Positions 49,246 through 58,748 of a stretch of DNA of 64,000 nucleotides are shown here, piece after piece. Position 1 is the stretch's first letter, and every line of letters starts with the position of its first letter. The DNA lies in contig JBPCQA010000059.1 in NCBI GenBank assembly GCA_050998615.1, positions 1 to 64,000 on the forward strand, written 5' to 3'. This stretch comes from JBPCQA01 sp050998615 (lineage in GTDB: Bacteria > Actinomycetota > Actinomycetes > Propionibacteriales > Nocardioidaceae). Under the pieces are notes generated by a model. It was given only the letters and a program-made list of their open reading frames with translations. It was not told the DNA's origin and made no database searches. The position numbers and the translations under genes were made by a program.

Positions 49246-50441
49246 GCCGATCGCAACCGGGCCACACACACCCCTGGTCACGGACGGTCAGCGCGAGGCG
49301 TTGGTGTTTGTCGAACAACCGCCGACCGGCCCCCACGTCGAGGATCCGTGAGGGCCCGTCCAGCACCATCGGCACCAACCCGGCGCCACACGCTAACCGG
49401 CGGGCCTGGGCGGCGGAAACCGGGGTGCCGGTGTCTAACACCGCCGGCCCCAGCCCGGACTGTAATTGGTTCAGGTCCAAGGTGACGACCACGGTGGTGT
49501 TGGTGTCACCATGCCCTGCAGCACCGTCGGCGGGCAGGTGTTCGATCAACTCACACAACGCCCTTCCCAACCGTTGCCCGCCGGTGAGCCTCCCGATCTC
49601 GGTGTCGGCGTGGTCGCCGTCCACATCGACCTGGGAACACCCGCCCCCACCAACAACACCGCCGGCGGCGACCCCGAACCGGCCGGTGTGGGCCGGGTCG
49701 GCGGCGCTGGCACGACGCGGTGAGCTCAGCGCCTCCAGTCTGGTGCGCAACATGTCGGCGTGCATGTCGGGTAGTTTCCCGGCGATCGCGGTGGTGCCGT
49801 CCCCGCATCGCCCGAACCGCAGCTGGGTTGCCTGCAACGCCTTGCGTTCCTGTTCTGCTAACTGTTCGCCGAGGATGGTGTCGGCGCCGTCGGGGTCAAT
49901 CACCTCCACCGCGTGCGCACACACCACCCGGAACTGGGCATGGTTGAGCCGTTGGGCATGCTCGATCAGGTCGACCTGCACCAACGTCACCGCCTGCTGG
50001 TCGAACCCGCCACCCAGGCTGTCGACCGCGGTTCCGATCGCCTGCGCCTGCTCGGCGCTGATCACTCCGGACGCCCACGCTGCCTGGGTCACCTGGGTCT
50101 GCTCGGTCATCGCGTTGGCCTGGGCCACCAGCCGAGACGCCGCACCCGCCGACATCCGGTGGTGGGCCGTCAACCAGGCCCTGCTCGACGACGCTCCCGC
50201 AGCGACCGCGATGTCGCGTTCGGCGACCGACCCGACAAGCCGGCCGACCAGTTCGTCGAGTTGAGCTTGCACCTGCAACGCCTGCCCCCCTGGCCTGCAA
50301 CAGCTCATCACCCAGACTCCAAGCCGGCACCTCCGCCGCCCCCGACAACTCAGCCGACATCGCGGTCAGGCAAGCCGCGAACGGGTCCATCGACACGGCA
50401 CCACTTGCCGTGCCGGGTGGTTCGGTCAGCGTCGTCGACAT
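49242..50441 (-). pseudogene. DUF222/13E12 HNH endonuclease, N-terminal piece, frameshifted
   Basis: From ATG 50441 the frame gives FAACLTAMSAELSGAAEVPA and WSLGDELLQ, the usual DUF222 start. At a run of six C (G on the coding strand) at 50287-50292 it shifts to the frame that continues QAQLDELVGRLVGSVAERDI, SSRAWLTAHHRMS and on to LTVRDQGCVWPGCDRPP at the element junction. One G fewer would restore the frame. So the gene is broken twice, by a frameshift and by the element. The HNH half is at 40178-40440. Confidence 0.85.
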
Positions 50442-51250
50442 ATCCAAACCCTACGATCATCCACCGACACAATCGAGCACATGTTCGGACCCTGTGGATG
50501 AGTCGCTGGGTTCGCCTGAGATGTGGAGGGTACGCTCGAATCGGCTACGGCTAGTCGCTAGTGGTGGCTTCCAAGGAGTGGAGAGCACCAACAGTGCACG
50601 GACGCACCACTGGTTCCCCCAGCACAGCTCGGCAAGACGCTCGAAAGTGTTGATAGCGGCAGGCTGACGGCAGCAACGGATGCGATCACGACCGAAGTCA
50701 AGAGCAAGTGCCATCTGGAGTTGGGTGGCTCATCCACTCCCGCCACCCCGTAGCGTTCCCCTACCCCGACACTACGGTCTGATCGCAAGCCCTGCCGCCG
50801 CCACGGTGGCGTCGCCAAGCCCGGCGCGCCTGCTGGGTCGCCCAGTTGGTTTCGTGGTTCGGTCCGGCACCGTTCCCGTCAAACCTCACCATGAAAGTCT
50901 GATGAAGGAGTAGCGTGAGCGCTAGGCGCCGCTCCTCCACCGCGAGGACATAGTTCAATTGCCATAGCACCGGCCCTGGTTGATGGCGGAAAGATGCCAC
51001 GATCTTCCGAGAGCGCTCGGAGGTCTTCGCATCAACCCAGCGAGACGGGATGACCATCACGAGCTGGCGGAGGCATCTCCGCCCACATCCACCTTAAGAC
51101 CAAGACCGTCCACAACAAGACGGTCAGGGCAGCCGGAGCCCTGCTGCTGGCTATCGCCACCTTCGCCGTGTACATGGCCGTGGGTCCATCCGCTCAGGCC
51201 ACTAGCCCGATGCCCAATGTCATCAGCCCGATGTGGGCACCGCACCACTG
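50442..51250. other. About 0.8 kb without a supportable gene
   Basis: Between the 13E12 remnant and a lipoprotein gene. The end of it (51105-51251) reads VRAAGALLLAIATFAVYMAV, then GPSAQATSPMPNV, a signal-peptide-like stretch. It has a stop at 51051 and no ATG or good GTG ahead of it, and it runs into the lipoprotein start (TGATG). It may be the end of a decayed upstream gene. Nothing else recognised. Confidence 0.4.
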
Positions 51251-51799
51251 ATGAAGGGCTGGGTCGTTTGCGTGGTTGCGCTGCTGATTTCTGCTCTGCT
51301 AGCCTCGTGCTCGCACAGCAGCGCGCTATTGGCTGGCCCGTTAGCCCAACAAGAGGCTGCGTCAGGCAAGTCGTGGAGCACTATTATCGCTAAACCTGGT
51401 CATATGGTCAGTTGGGGTGACACGGATAATACTAACCCGACAGATCAGACGATGGTAATAGAAAGTGTGACATACAGATCGACCATGCCTGGCATGGTGC
51501 AACACATGGTGCGACTCTGGCACCAAGAACCGGGGGTTCTACATCGGCATAGTCCGTGGCTTCCCTCCGGAAGGCGTTACCAGTTCTGGATTTACGCAGT
51601 CAGGGGTGCCAGGGTAGCTCCGCACCACGACTTCAATGTATTGATGGCATTGAAGGTGCCAAGCAAGCACGGTAAGCTCCTGGTAGGCCCAGTATACATT
51701 TACTACATGGTTGGTGGTCAGCATTATCGGATTGAATCTGACCACTATGGTGGCGTCTGCGTTTATGCTCCCCGCACTGAAGACTGCCCTGGGGGCTGA
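51251..51799 (+). CDS. Putative lipoprotein, unknown function
   Basis: 182 residues. MKGWVVCVVALLISALLASC is a lipoprotein signal peptide with the lipobox LLASC. The mature part has VTYRSTMPGMVQHMVRLWHQ, then YQFWIYAVRGARVAPHHDF and GGQHYRIESDHYGGVCVYAP, with many His and Tyr and no family I recognise. Base composition is clearly more AT-rich than the neighbours (for example ACGGATAATACTAACCCGAC), and an IS3 remnant follows, so recent transfer is likely. Confidence 0.7.
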   Translation: MKGWVVCVVALLISALLASCSHSSALLAGPLAQQEAASGKSWSTIIAKPGHMVSWGDTDNTNPTDQTMVIESVTYRSTMPGMVQHMVRLWHQEPGVLHRHSPWLPSGRRYQFWIYAVRGARVAPHHDFNVLMALKVPSKHGKLLVGPVYIYYMVGGQHYRIESDHYGGVCVYAPRTEDCPGG

Positions 51800-51913
51800 A
51801 GCACGCAGCTACAAGGTCTACCGTAGGAACGGAGCGGCCCATGCCGGCGGCTTCGCATGGCCGGTTTTGAAGGTCCCTTAAAACCGTGGAGGCATTGGCT
51901 ATAAGGAGTAGTC

Positions 51914-52221
51914 ATGTCAGAGACGCGAAGGAAGTTTGATAGGGAGTGTCGTGAGGGGGCTGTGCGGGTTGTCCGGGAGACCGGGAAACCTATCGCGCAG
52001 GTCACTCGCGATGTTGGTGTCAATGAGGGGACGCTGGGTAACTGGTGCGCCAAGGACCTGAACGAGCGCGAGCGTGTGGAGGGCCTGTCGCGCGACGACG
52101 TTGCAGAGCTGGGAGGCTGCGCAGTGAGAGCGCCGAGCTGCGGATGGAGCGTGATGTGCTAATGGGACACGTCGAAGAGCGGGCCCGGGCACGTCGCAGA
52201 CGACGTCTGATGATGTCTTAG
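51914..52221 (+). pseudogene. IS3-family transposase OrfA remnant, frameshifted
   Basis: MSETRRKFDRECREGAVRVV, RETGKPIAQVTRDVGVNEGT and LGNWCA are an IS3-type OrfA helix-turn-helix. After GLSRDDVAEL the expected leucine zipper continues only in another frame (GRLRSESAELRMERDVLMGH), ending at 52221. OrfB is absent. Upstream, GGTTTTGAAGG and CCCTTAAAACC (51863-51886) form an imperfect inverted repeat that could belong to the insertion sequence end; no matching right end was found. Confidence 0.75.
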
Positions 52222-52421
52222 CCTATCGAGGTTCTCGCTTGAGACCGGCGCTTCTCGGCGTGTCCGGCCCGTCTTCGATGCTGTGGTGGCCCAGGGTCGG
52301 TCGTGGTTCGAGCCCGCCTGCGGGGTGACGTCAATGATGTGCCGAGCCGGGAGCTCTGAACGCCAGGATCGCGCCACCCCGGGTGGTGCGGCGGCGCGCA
52401 AAACCGGATTAGGGTGCCAGT

Positions 52422-53531
52422 ATGTCGACACCGCTCTTTCGCAAGGCGCTTGAGACGATCCCTGCCTACAAACCAGGCAAGCCCCCAACCCCGGGCGCGG
52501 CAGCGTCGTACAAGCTCTCGAGCAACGAGAACCCGTATCCGCCGCTGCCCGGAGTCATCGACCAAGCCGTGGGTGCCCTGGCGACGATGAACCGCTATCC
52601 CGACATGGGAGTGGCGGAGCTGCATGCCGCGCTGGCCAAAAAGTACGCCGTCTCGATCGACGAAGTCGCCTCGGGGGCGGGATCGGTCGCCGTGTTCTAC
52701 CATCTCTTGCAGGCAAGCTGCGAAGCAGGTGACGAGGTCGTCTACGCCTGGCGCTCGTTCGAGGCGTACCCGATCGCGGTCGGGTTGACCGGAGCCCGCA
52801 GTTTGACGGTGCCGGTCGACGCTGAGGCCCGGCACGATCTGCCGGCCATGCTGACCGCCATCACGGAGAGAACCAAGGCGGTGGTCGTCTGCACACCCAA
52901 CAACCCCACCGGCCCGGCTGTGCATCGAGACGAGCTGGTCGAGTTTCTCGACGCCGTCCCGAAGAGCCTCCTGGTCGTCCTCGATGAGGCATATCGCGAG
53001 TTCGTCACCGACCCCGACGCGGCCGATGGGCTGGCGGTGGCGGAGGGACGCGACAACGTAGTCGTGCTGCGGACGTTCTCGAAGGCGTACGGCATGGCTG
53101 GTCTTCGAGTGGGTTTCGCCATCGGTCCGGCTGAGATCACCGCGGCGATCCGCAAGTGTGCTCTTCCGTTTGGCGTCTCTACGGTGGCGCAGGCCGCCGC
53201 GGTGGCTTCGCTCGAGGCCGAAGACGAGCTCTTGCGACGCGTAACCGCGGTGGTCGCGGAGCGGGAACGCGTCACTGCCGCGCTCACCCGCCAGGGATGG
53301 GACGTGCCCGATGCGCAGGGCAACTTCGTCTGGCTCGGCCTAGGCGACGACGCCGCTGCCTTTGCCGGCGCTTGCGACGCTGCCGGGGTCGCCGTACGCC
53401 CGTTCCAAGGTGATGGAGTGCGGATCACGGTGGGTGAGCCCGAGGCCAACGACCTGCTCCTCGGCGTCAGCCAGCAGTGGCGAACTCTCCGGGGGCCCTC
53501 ACATGAAGTGATTAAGACCGACCTGCAATAG
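52422..53531 (+). CDS. hisC: Histidinol-phosphate/aromatic aminotransferase
   Basis: 369 residues, PLP-dependent fold type I. ASYKLSSNENPYPPLPGVID, VVVCTPNNPTGPAVHRDELV, LLVVLDEAYREFV and RTFSKAYGMAGLRVGFAIG (PLP lysine in SKAYG) are all class II HisC/Pat motifs. The N-terminus (IPAYKPGKPP) is that of the actinobacterial Pat group, which also transaminates phenylpyruvate. The gene stands alone, outside any his operon, so an aromatic aminotransferase role is as likely as histidine synthesis. The 200 bp before it hold no recognisable gene. Confidence 0.88.
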   Translation: MSTPLFRKALETIPAYKPGKPPTPGAAASYKLSSNENPYPPLPGVIDQAVGALATMNRYPDMGVAELHAALAKKYAVSIDEVASGAGSVAVFYHLLQASCEAGDEVVYAWRSFEAYPIAVGLTGARSLTVPVDAEARHDLPAMLTAITERTKAVVVCTPNNPTGPAVHRDELVEFLDAVPKSLLVVLDEAYREFVTDPDAADGLAVAEGRDNVVVLRTFSKAYGMAGLRVGFAIGPAEITAAIRKCALPFGVSTVAQAAAVASLEAEDELLRRVTAVVAERERVTAALTRQGWDVPDAQGNFVWLGLGDDAAAFAGACDAAGVAVRPFQGDGVRITVGEPEANDLLLGVSQQWRTLRGPSHEVIKTDLQ

Positions 53532-53562
53532 GTGGTCACGGCACTAGCCACCCAGCGGTTGT

Positions 53563-53757
53563 TCAGATGCTCTTGCGCCGAAACGTCCGGCCAACTGTCG
53601 GCTCGGTCGCCCCATGTGACTTGTCGGAGCCATCATGCTCCGCCGACTCGGCACTGGCATGGTGTTGTTGCCGTTGTTTGCGCTCCAGGGCCTCCTTGAA
53701 CTTTCGCTTCACCTCGTCGGGCTCGGCGCTTGGCGTTTCGGCGTCCGGATGAGCCAT
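53563..53757 (-). CDS. DUF5302 family small protein
   Basis: 64 residues from ATG 53757, with GGAGG five bases upstream. DEVKRKFKEALERKQRQQHH is the DUF5302 core and it ends TVGRTFRRKSI, the usual C-terminal FRRKS motif. Highly charged, probably disordered or a single helix. Function unknown. Convergent with hisC. Confidence 0.8.
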   Translation of the reverse strand: MAHPDAETPSAEPDEVKRKFKEALERKQRQQHHASAESAEHDGSDKSHGATEPTVGRTFRRKSI

Positions 53758-53774
53758 CGCATCCTCCACGAGTC

Positions 53775-53802
53775 GGGGGTTTGAATCCTCCCCAGGTTGC
53801 CA
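53775..53802 (+). other. 3'-terminal tRNA-like fragment
   Basis: GGGGG-TTTGAAT-CCTCC is a T-arm with correct 5-7-5 spacing, followed by seven bases (CCAGGTT), G and CCA, exactly the 3' part of a tRNA. The matching acceptor strand AACCTGG and the rest of the cloverleaf are absent; the sequence upstream is the DUF5302 gene. Such fragments can be left at old attachment sites. Confidence 0.4.
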
Positions 53803-53967
53803 CGTTTTCGCACTCGAGACTAGCCGATGTGTTGCGCAAGGTGGCGACGTACGGCAGGTCATGAAGAGCTCAGCGTCGGATCGTGCCGCCAGGTGACGAG
53901 ACAAACCGCTTGTGGGCATGTCACAGGCATCCGGTAGAGTGACGCTTACACAGACCCGGTCGTCTGG

Positions 53968-53995
53968 ACGTCACGGGGCAACCCTTGTGTGACGT
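53968..53995. promoter_or_regulatory. Inverted repeat upstream of ABC exporter
   Basis: ACGTCAC, 14 bp, GTGACGT, 74 bp before the first ABC gene. Candidate operator. No other element is seen in the 311-bp gap apart from the tRNA-like fragment. Confidence 0.35.
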
Positions 53996-54068
53996 TTGAC
54001 CAGTCGCCTGCCAGTCACGCCACGTCTCACAGCCGCGTTGACATCGCCAAGGAGGACAACGCCCACTG

Positions 54069-55886
54069 ATGCCCTCGTCCGTTGCTGCCAATCCCGAGAC
54101 AGCATCTATGCTGCTACCCAAACGGGGCGTCCGCTCGCTGTGGCGGCTTCGGCGCTACATGGCGCCGTACAAGCGGTCCTTGATAATCATGGGCGCCAGC
54201 GCGATTGTCGGCGTCTTCGTCAGCCTGTCGATCCCGTTGGTGACCAAGGCGATGATCGACGGCCCGATCACCGAACACCGGGTCGGGCCGATCCTCCCCC
54301 TCGGGTTGCTGGCGCTGGCGCTCGGCGTGGTCGAGGCCGGCCTGGTGCTGATCCGCCGCTGGGTTCAGGCGCGCGCTGTGCTCGGCTTCGAGACGGCCAT
54401 CCGCAATGACCTCTACCGGCACATGCAAGACCTGCCGATGGAGTTCCACGGTCGCTGGCAGAGCGGCCAACTGCTCTCCCGCGTCACCGTCGATCTGAGC
54501 GCGCTGCGGCGGTTCATGGGCTTTGGCGTGCTGTTCTTGTTCGTCAACGTGTTGCAGTTGACCGTCGTGACGTTGCTGCTGCTGAAGTTGTTTTGGCCGC
54601 TCGGTGTTGTGGTGGCCGCCTCGGCGGTGCCGATCATCTGGTTGAGCAAGCGATTCCAGACCAAGTACGTCGTCGTCTCCCGACGTGTGCAAGACCAACA
54701 AGGCGACGTGGCGACGACCGTCGAGGAGTCGGCGATCGGCTACCGCGTGATCAAGTCGTTCGGGCGCACCGGCTACAGCCAGGGCAAGTTCGGAGACCTT
54801 ACCGGCAAGCTCTACGACACCTCGATGGAGAAGGTGCGCCTCTCGTCGGCGTTCTGGACGTTCTTGGAGATCATCCCCAACATCAGCCTTGTCATCGTGT
54901 TGCTGCTCGGCGCGCTGGCCGTCGGGCAGGGCTCGCTCACGCTCGGCACGCTGGTCGCGTTCATCACGTTGATGCTGCAGCTGATCTGGCCGATTGAGTC
55001 ACTCGGCTTCATTTTGGCGATGGCCCAAGAAGCGATGACCGCGTCGGACCGGGTGCTCGAGATCTTCGACACGAAGTCGTCGGTGGTCAGCGGCCAGCGC
55101 ACCCTCGACCGAGCCGCCGGACACCTGCGCTTCGATGGTGTGGACTTCGCGTACCCCGACTCCGACGAGCTCGTGTTGCGCGACATCAACCTTGAGGTGT
55201 TCCCGGGCGAGACGGTGGCGATTGTCGGGGCGACCGGCTCTGGCAAGAGCTCCCTCACCGCGCTGGTGCCTCGGTTGTACGACGTCACCGCCGGTCGCAT
55301 CACCATCGACGGCGTCGACATCAGGGAGCTCACGTTGCCGTCGTTGCGCACGATCGTGGCGACCGCCTTCGAGGAGCCCACGCTGTTCTCGATGAGTGCC
55401 CGCGAGAACATCACGCTGGGGCGTCCGGACGCCAACGAAGACGACATCATGGCGGCGATCGAGACGGCCCAGGCGGGGTTCGTCTACGACTTGCCCTGGG
55501 GGCTGGACACCAGGATCGGCGAGCAAGGCATGTCATTGTCAGGCGGTCAGCGCCAGCGGCTCGCGTTGGCGAGGGCGGTGCTGGCTGATCCGCGCATCCT
55601 GGTGCTCGACGACACGTTGTCCGCCCTGGACGTGCACACCGAGGCGCTGGTCGAGACGGCCCTGCGTCGAGTGCTGTCGCGAGCCACCGGGATCGTGGTG
55701 GCCCACCGGGCATCGACGGTGATGCTGGCCGACAAGGTAGCGCTGCTAGACGGCGACACAATCACCCACGTCGGCAGCCATCACGAGTTGCTGGAGTCCG
55801 TGCCGGCCTACCGCGACCTGCTGGCAGCCGATGCCGACACGGACGCGCAACTCGCCGCCTTTGAGGATGAGGGGGCGCTGCGATGA
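54069..55886 (+). CDS. ABC exporter subunit with degenerate ATPase site
   Basis: 605 residues: six-helix type IV exporter domain (from about 30, SLWRLRRYMAPYKRSLIIMG) fused to an ATPase. Walker A GATGSGKSS (K393), signature LSGGQRQRLA and Walker B ILVLDDTLSALD. The residue after the Walker B Asp is Asp515 instead of the catalytic Glu, the usual mark of the non-catalytic half of heterodimeric exporters. The second subunit gene overlaps by four bases. AGGAGG lies about 14 bases before the ATG. Substrate unknown; multidrug or lipid export is typical for the family. Confidence 0.92.
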   Translation: MPSSVAANPETASMLLPKRGVRSLWRLRRYMAPYKRSLIIMGASAIVGVFVSLSIPLVTKAMIDGPITEHRVGPILPLGLLALALGVVEAGLVLIRRWVQARAVLGFETAIRNDLYRHMQDLPMEFHGRWQSGQLLSRVTVDLSALRRFMGFGVLFLFVNVLQLTVVTLLLLKLFWPLGVVVAASAVPIIWLSKRFQTKYVVVSRRVQDQQGDVATTVEESAIGYRVIKSFGRTGYSQGKFGDLTGKLYDTSMEKVRLSSAFWTFLEIIPNISLVIVLLLGALAVGQGSLTLGTLVAFITLMLQLIWPIESLGFILAMAQEAMTASDRVLEIFDTKSSVVSGQRTLDRAAGHLRFDGVDFAYPDSDELVLRDINLEVFPGETVAIVGATGSGKSSLTALVPRLYDVTAGRITIDGVDIRELTLPSLRTIVATAFEEPTLFSMSARENITLGRPDANEDDIMAAIETAQAGFVYDLPWGLDTRIGEQGMSLSGGQRQRLALARAVLADPRILVLDDTLSALDVHTEALVETALRRVLSRATGIVVAHRASTVMLADKVALLDGDTITHVGSHHELLESVPAYRDLLAADADTDAQLAAFEDEGALR

Positions 55887-57766
55887 CGACTACCCAAAAC
55901 TCGTCCAAGGACTCGGCCAAGGACTCGGGCAACAGCTCGGCCAGGGACTCGGGAAAGGCATGGCGTGGCGTAGCAGCCGAGCAGGAAGACGAAATCCCCG
56001 ACAGCGTTTCGCTGGTGCTCAAGGAGCGCTCACGCAAACTCCTAGGTGAGCTGTTGCGCCCACACAAGCGCATCCTCTGCTACGTCGCGGTGGCGGTGTT
56101 GCTGGAGAACGTCTCTCGGTTGTCGGTGCCCTACCTGGTCAAGGACGGCATCGACATGGGCATCCCGCCGATCATCGCCCACCACGGCAGCCAGACGCTG
56201 TGGACGATCATCGCAATCCTGCTGGTGGCGGTCCTGGTGCAGGCCGTGACCCGGCAGATCTTCTTGCTGCTGTCCGGCCGGATCGGTGAACAGGTCCTGG
56301 TGACCCTGCGGCGGCGGATGTTCGCGCACTTCCAGCGACTTTCCCCGGAGTTCCACGATCGCTACACGTCGGGCCGGGTCATCTCCCGACAGACGTCCGA
56401 CATGGAAGCGATCTACGAGCTTCTCGAGACCGGATTCGACGGCCTCATCACGGCGGCGCTGACGCTTTTCGGCACCGCGATCTTGCTGCTCGTGCTTGAC
56501 GTCAAGCTCGGGCTCGTCGCGCTGCTGTGCTTCCCCTTCCTCTATCTGCTCACCAGATGGTTCAGGCGCGAGTCGGCCAAGACCTATCGACGTACCCGTG
56601 AAACCGTCGCGGTGGTCATCGTGCACTTCGTCGAGACGATCAACGGGATGCGAGCGGTGCAGGCGTTTCGCCGCGAGCACCGCAACCAAGACATCTTCGA
56701 ATCGGTCAACGACGACTATCGGGCCGCCAACGAACGTGCCTTCCGACTGGTTGGGATGTTCATGCCCGGCATCAAGCTGATCGGCAACCTGACGATCGGT
56801 GTCGTTCTGTTGTACGGCGCCCATCTCGCGTTCGACGGTCAACTAACCGTCGGGGTGCTCGCCGCCTTCTTGCTCTACCTACGCCAGTTCTTCGAGCCCA
56901 TGCAGGAAATCTCGCAGTTCTACAACACGTTCCAGTCGGCCTCCGCCGCCCTCGAGAAGCTGTCGGGTGTGCTCGAGGAGGAGCCGTCGGTGCCCGAGGC
57001 CAGCAATCCGGTCAGGCTTCCGCATCCCCGCGGGGCGCTTAGCCTCGACCATGTCGGCTTCTCGTACGTCGAAAGCCGGCCGGTGCTGCCCGACCTCACT
57101 CTCGATGTGCCGGCAGGGCAAACGCTGGCGCTGGTCGGCACCACCGGCGCGGGGAAGACGACCCTGGCCAAACTCGTCTCACGCTTCTACGACCCCGGCA
57201 TTGGGCGGATCACGTTGGACGGCGTCGACCTGCGGCAGTTGCGTGACGACGACCTGCGCAGCGCCATCGTGATGGTCACCCAGGAGAACTTTCTCTTCAA
57301 CGGCACGGTTGCCGGCAATATCTTGTTCGGCAAGCCGACCGCCACGATGGGCGAGGTGGTCGAGGCGTCGAAAGCCATCGGTGCCCATGACTTCATCGGG
57401 AGCCTGCCGCAGGGCTACGACACCGAGGTGGCGAATCGCGGCGGCCGGTTGTCGGCGGGCCAGCGCCAGCTGGTGGCTTTCGCCCGGGCGTTCTTGGCCG
57501 ACCCAGCCGTGCTGATTTTGGACGAGGCCACGTCGAGTCTCGATGTGCCCTCGGAGCGATTGGTCCAGCGGGCGCTTCGGACGATCCTCGCTGATCGGAC
57601 CGCGATCATTATCGCCCATCGCCTTTCCACCGTCGAAATCGCCGACCGAGTGCTGGTGATGGAGCACGGTCAAATCGTTGAAGACGGGTCTCCCGATGTC
57701 CTGATCGCGTCAGGTAACGGTCGCTTCTCCGACCTGCACGACGCCTGGCTCACCTCACTCGCCTGA
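55883..57766 (+). CDS. ABC exporter subunit with complete Walker B
   Basis: 627 residues. The N-terminal 26 residues (MTTTQNSSKDSAKDSGNSSA...) are encoded by a 12-bp minisatellite. The exporter domain begins near LLGELLRPHKRILCYVAVAV. Walker A GTTGAGKTT (K425), signature LSAGQRQLVA and Walker B LILDEATSSLD with Glu548. Paired with the upstream subunit, its Walker motifs meet the LSGGQ of the partner to make the working site, while its LSAGQ faces the degenerate site. Overlap ATGA ensures equal expression. Confidence 0.92.
   Translation: MTTTQNSSKDSAKDSGNSSARDSGKAWRGVAAEQEDEIPDSVSLVLKERSRKLLGELLRPHKRILCYVAVAVLLENVSRLSVPYLVKDGIDMGIPPIIAHHGSQTLWTIIAILLVAVLVQAVTRQIFLLLSGRIGEQVLVTLRRRMFAHFQRLSPEFHDRYTSGRVISRQTSDMEAIYELLETGFDGLITAALTLFGTAILLLVLDVKLGLVALLCFPFLYLLTRWFRRESAKTYRRTRETVAVVIVHFVETINGMRAVQAFRREHRNQDIFESVNDDYRAANERAFRLVGMFMPGIKLIGNLTIGVVLLYGAHLAFDGQLTVGVLAAFLLYLRQFFEPMQEISQFYNTFQSASAALEKLSGVLEEEPSVPEASNPVRLPHPRGALSLDHVGFSYVESRPVLPDLTLDVPAGQTLALVGTTGAGKTTLAKLVSRFYDPGIGRITLDGVDLRQLRDDDLRSAIVMVTQENFLFNGTVAGNILFGKPTATMGEVVEASKAIGAHDFIGSLPQGYDTEVANRGGRLSAGQRQLVAFARAFLADPAVLILDEATSSLDVPSERLVQRALRTILADRTAIIIAHRLSTVEIADRVLVMEHGQIVEDGSPDVLIASGNGRFSDLHDAWLTSLA
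55900..55959 (+). repeat. 12-bp minisatellite in the 5' end of the ABC gene
   Basis: Five units starting at 55900, 55912, 55924, 55936 and 55948, consensus CTCGGCCAAGGA. It is read as KDSAKDSG-type sequence in this gene. A related five-unit array lies at 59067-59126. Confidence 0.7.
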
Positions 57767-57773
57767 GGCGTCT

Positions 57774-58748
57774 TCACTCCCGGCGTCGGGAGGCGGCATC
57801 GCGCCGCTCGGCCGACACCACGATGGCGACGGCGACAATCACCACGGCCCCGCCGAGCAGGATCGGCGGCGTCACCGGCTCAGCCAAGACGAGCCAGCCG
57901 AGGAACACCGCGACCACCGGGTTGACGTAGGCGTAGGTGGCGACCAGCGAGATCGGTGCCGCGTTCAACACCCACACGTATGCCGTGAACGCCACGACCG
58001 AGCCGAACACGACAAGGTAGCCCCATGCCAACCAGGAGTCCACGGGGGCGGCGACCGGCAGCACGTCCTCACCATGCACCGCTGCGCCGACGAGCAGGAA
58101 GACGGATCCGAAGACCATCTCGTAGACGGTGGTCACAAACGGGTCTTTCGGCAGAGTCAGCCGCGGTGTGGCCCACGAACCGAAGGACCAACACGCACTG
58201 GCGAACACGATGATCAAACACGCGCCGACCTTGACCTCGCCGCCGAGTCCGCTGGCGGTGATCAGCCCCACCAGGCCGGCGAAGCCGAGCAACACGCCAA
58301 CCGTCGTACGCCGACTCGGCCGGTCCCGTGACAGCGCCCGATAGACGATCACCCACAACGGCACGGCGGCGATCAGCAACGCGGCGATGCCGGAGGGGGC
58401 ACCTTGTGACTCACCGACGGACACCATCCCGTTGCCAAGCGCCGGCAGCAGTAGGCCCAGCGCCGCGCAGCCGAGCAGCTCACGTGAAGTAGCGTGCAGG
58501 CGTCGCCAGCCGCCCCGCCAGCCGCCGTGCAATGCCAAGATCACGGCCAACAGGATCCCCCCGCACAGGTAGCGCCAGCTGGCCGACGCCATCGGTGGAA
58601 GATCTTGCACGGTGATACGGATGGCCAGATAGGTCGAGCCCCAGACGACGTACACGATGCCCAGGGCGACGGCGATCAGCAGCGGAGACGTGGGCGGGCC
58701 GGACGCCCGAGCGGTCATGAGCGTTTGGGTAGTTTGGTCCTGTCGCAC
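57774..58748 (-). CDS. EamA (DMT) family transporter, YedA-like
   Basis: 324 residues, ten predicted helices in two EamA repeats. LGIVYVVWGSTYLAIRITVQ is the YedA-type start, GNGMVSVGESQGAPSGIAAL and LLIAAVPLWVIVYRAL close the first repeat, and TYAYVNPVVAVFLGWLVLAE closes the second. Probably exports amino acids or other metabolites. GTG 58748 has AGGTG nearby; ATG 58718 is an alternative. Convergent with the ABC genes with only seven bases between stops. Confidence 0.9.
   Translation of the reverse strand: MRQDQTTQTLMTARASGPPTSPLLIAVALGIVYVVWGSTYLAIRITVQDLPPMASASWRYLCGGILLAVILALHGGWRGGWRRLHATSRELLGCAALGLLLPALGNGMVSVGESQGAPSGIAALLIAAVPLWVIVYRALSRDRPSRRTTVGVLLGFAGLVGLITASGLGGEVKVGACLIIVFASACWSFGSWATPRLTLPKDPFVTTVYEMVFGSVFLLVGAAVHGEDVLPVAAPVDSWLAWGYLVVFGSVVAFTAYVWVLNAAPISLVATYAYVNPVVAVFLGWLVLAEPVTPPILLGGAVVIVAVAIVVSAERRDAASRRRE

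Noticed and set aside
51105..51251. Signal-peptide-like frame ending ATSPMPNVISPMWAPHH
   Set aside because: A stop at 51051 and no acceptable start codon before the hydrophobic stretch. It is recorded in the gap entry only.
52295..52330. T-arm-like GTGGTTCGAGCCCGC suggesting a tRNA
   Set aside because: The stem is weak and no D-arm, anticodon arm or acceptor pair can be folded around it.
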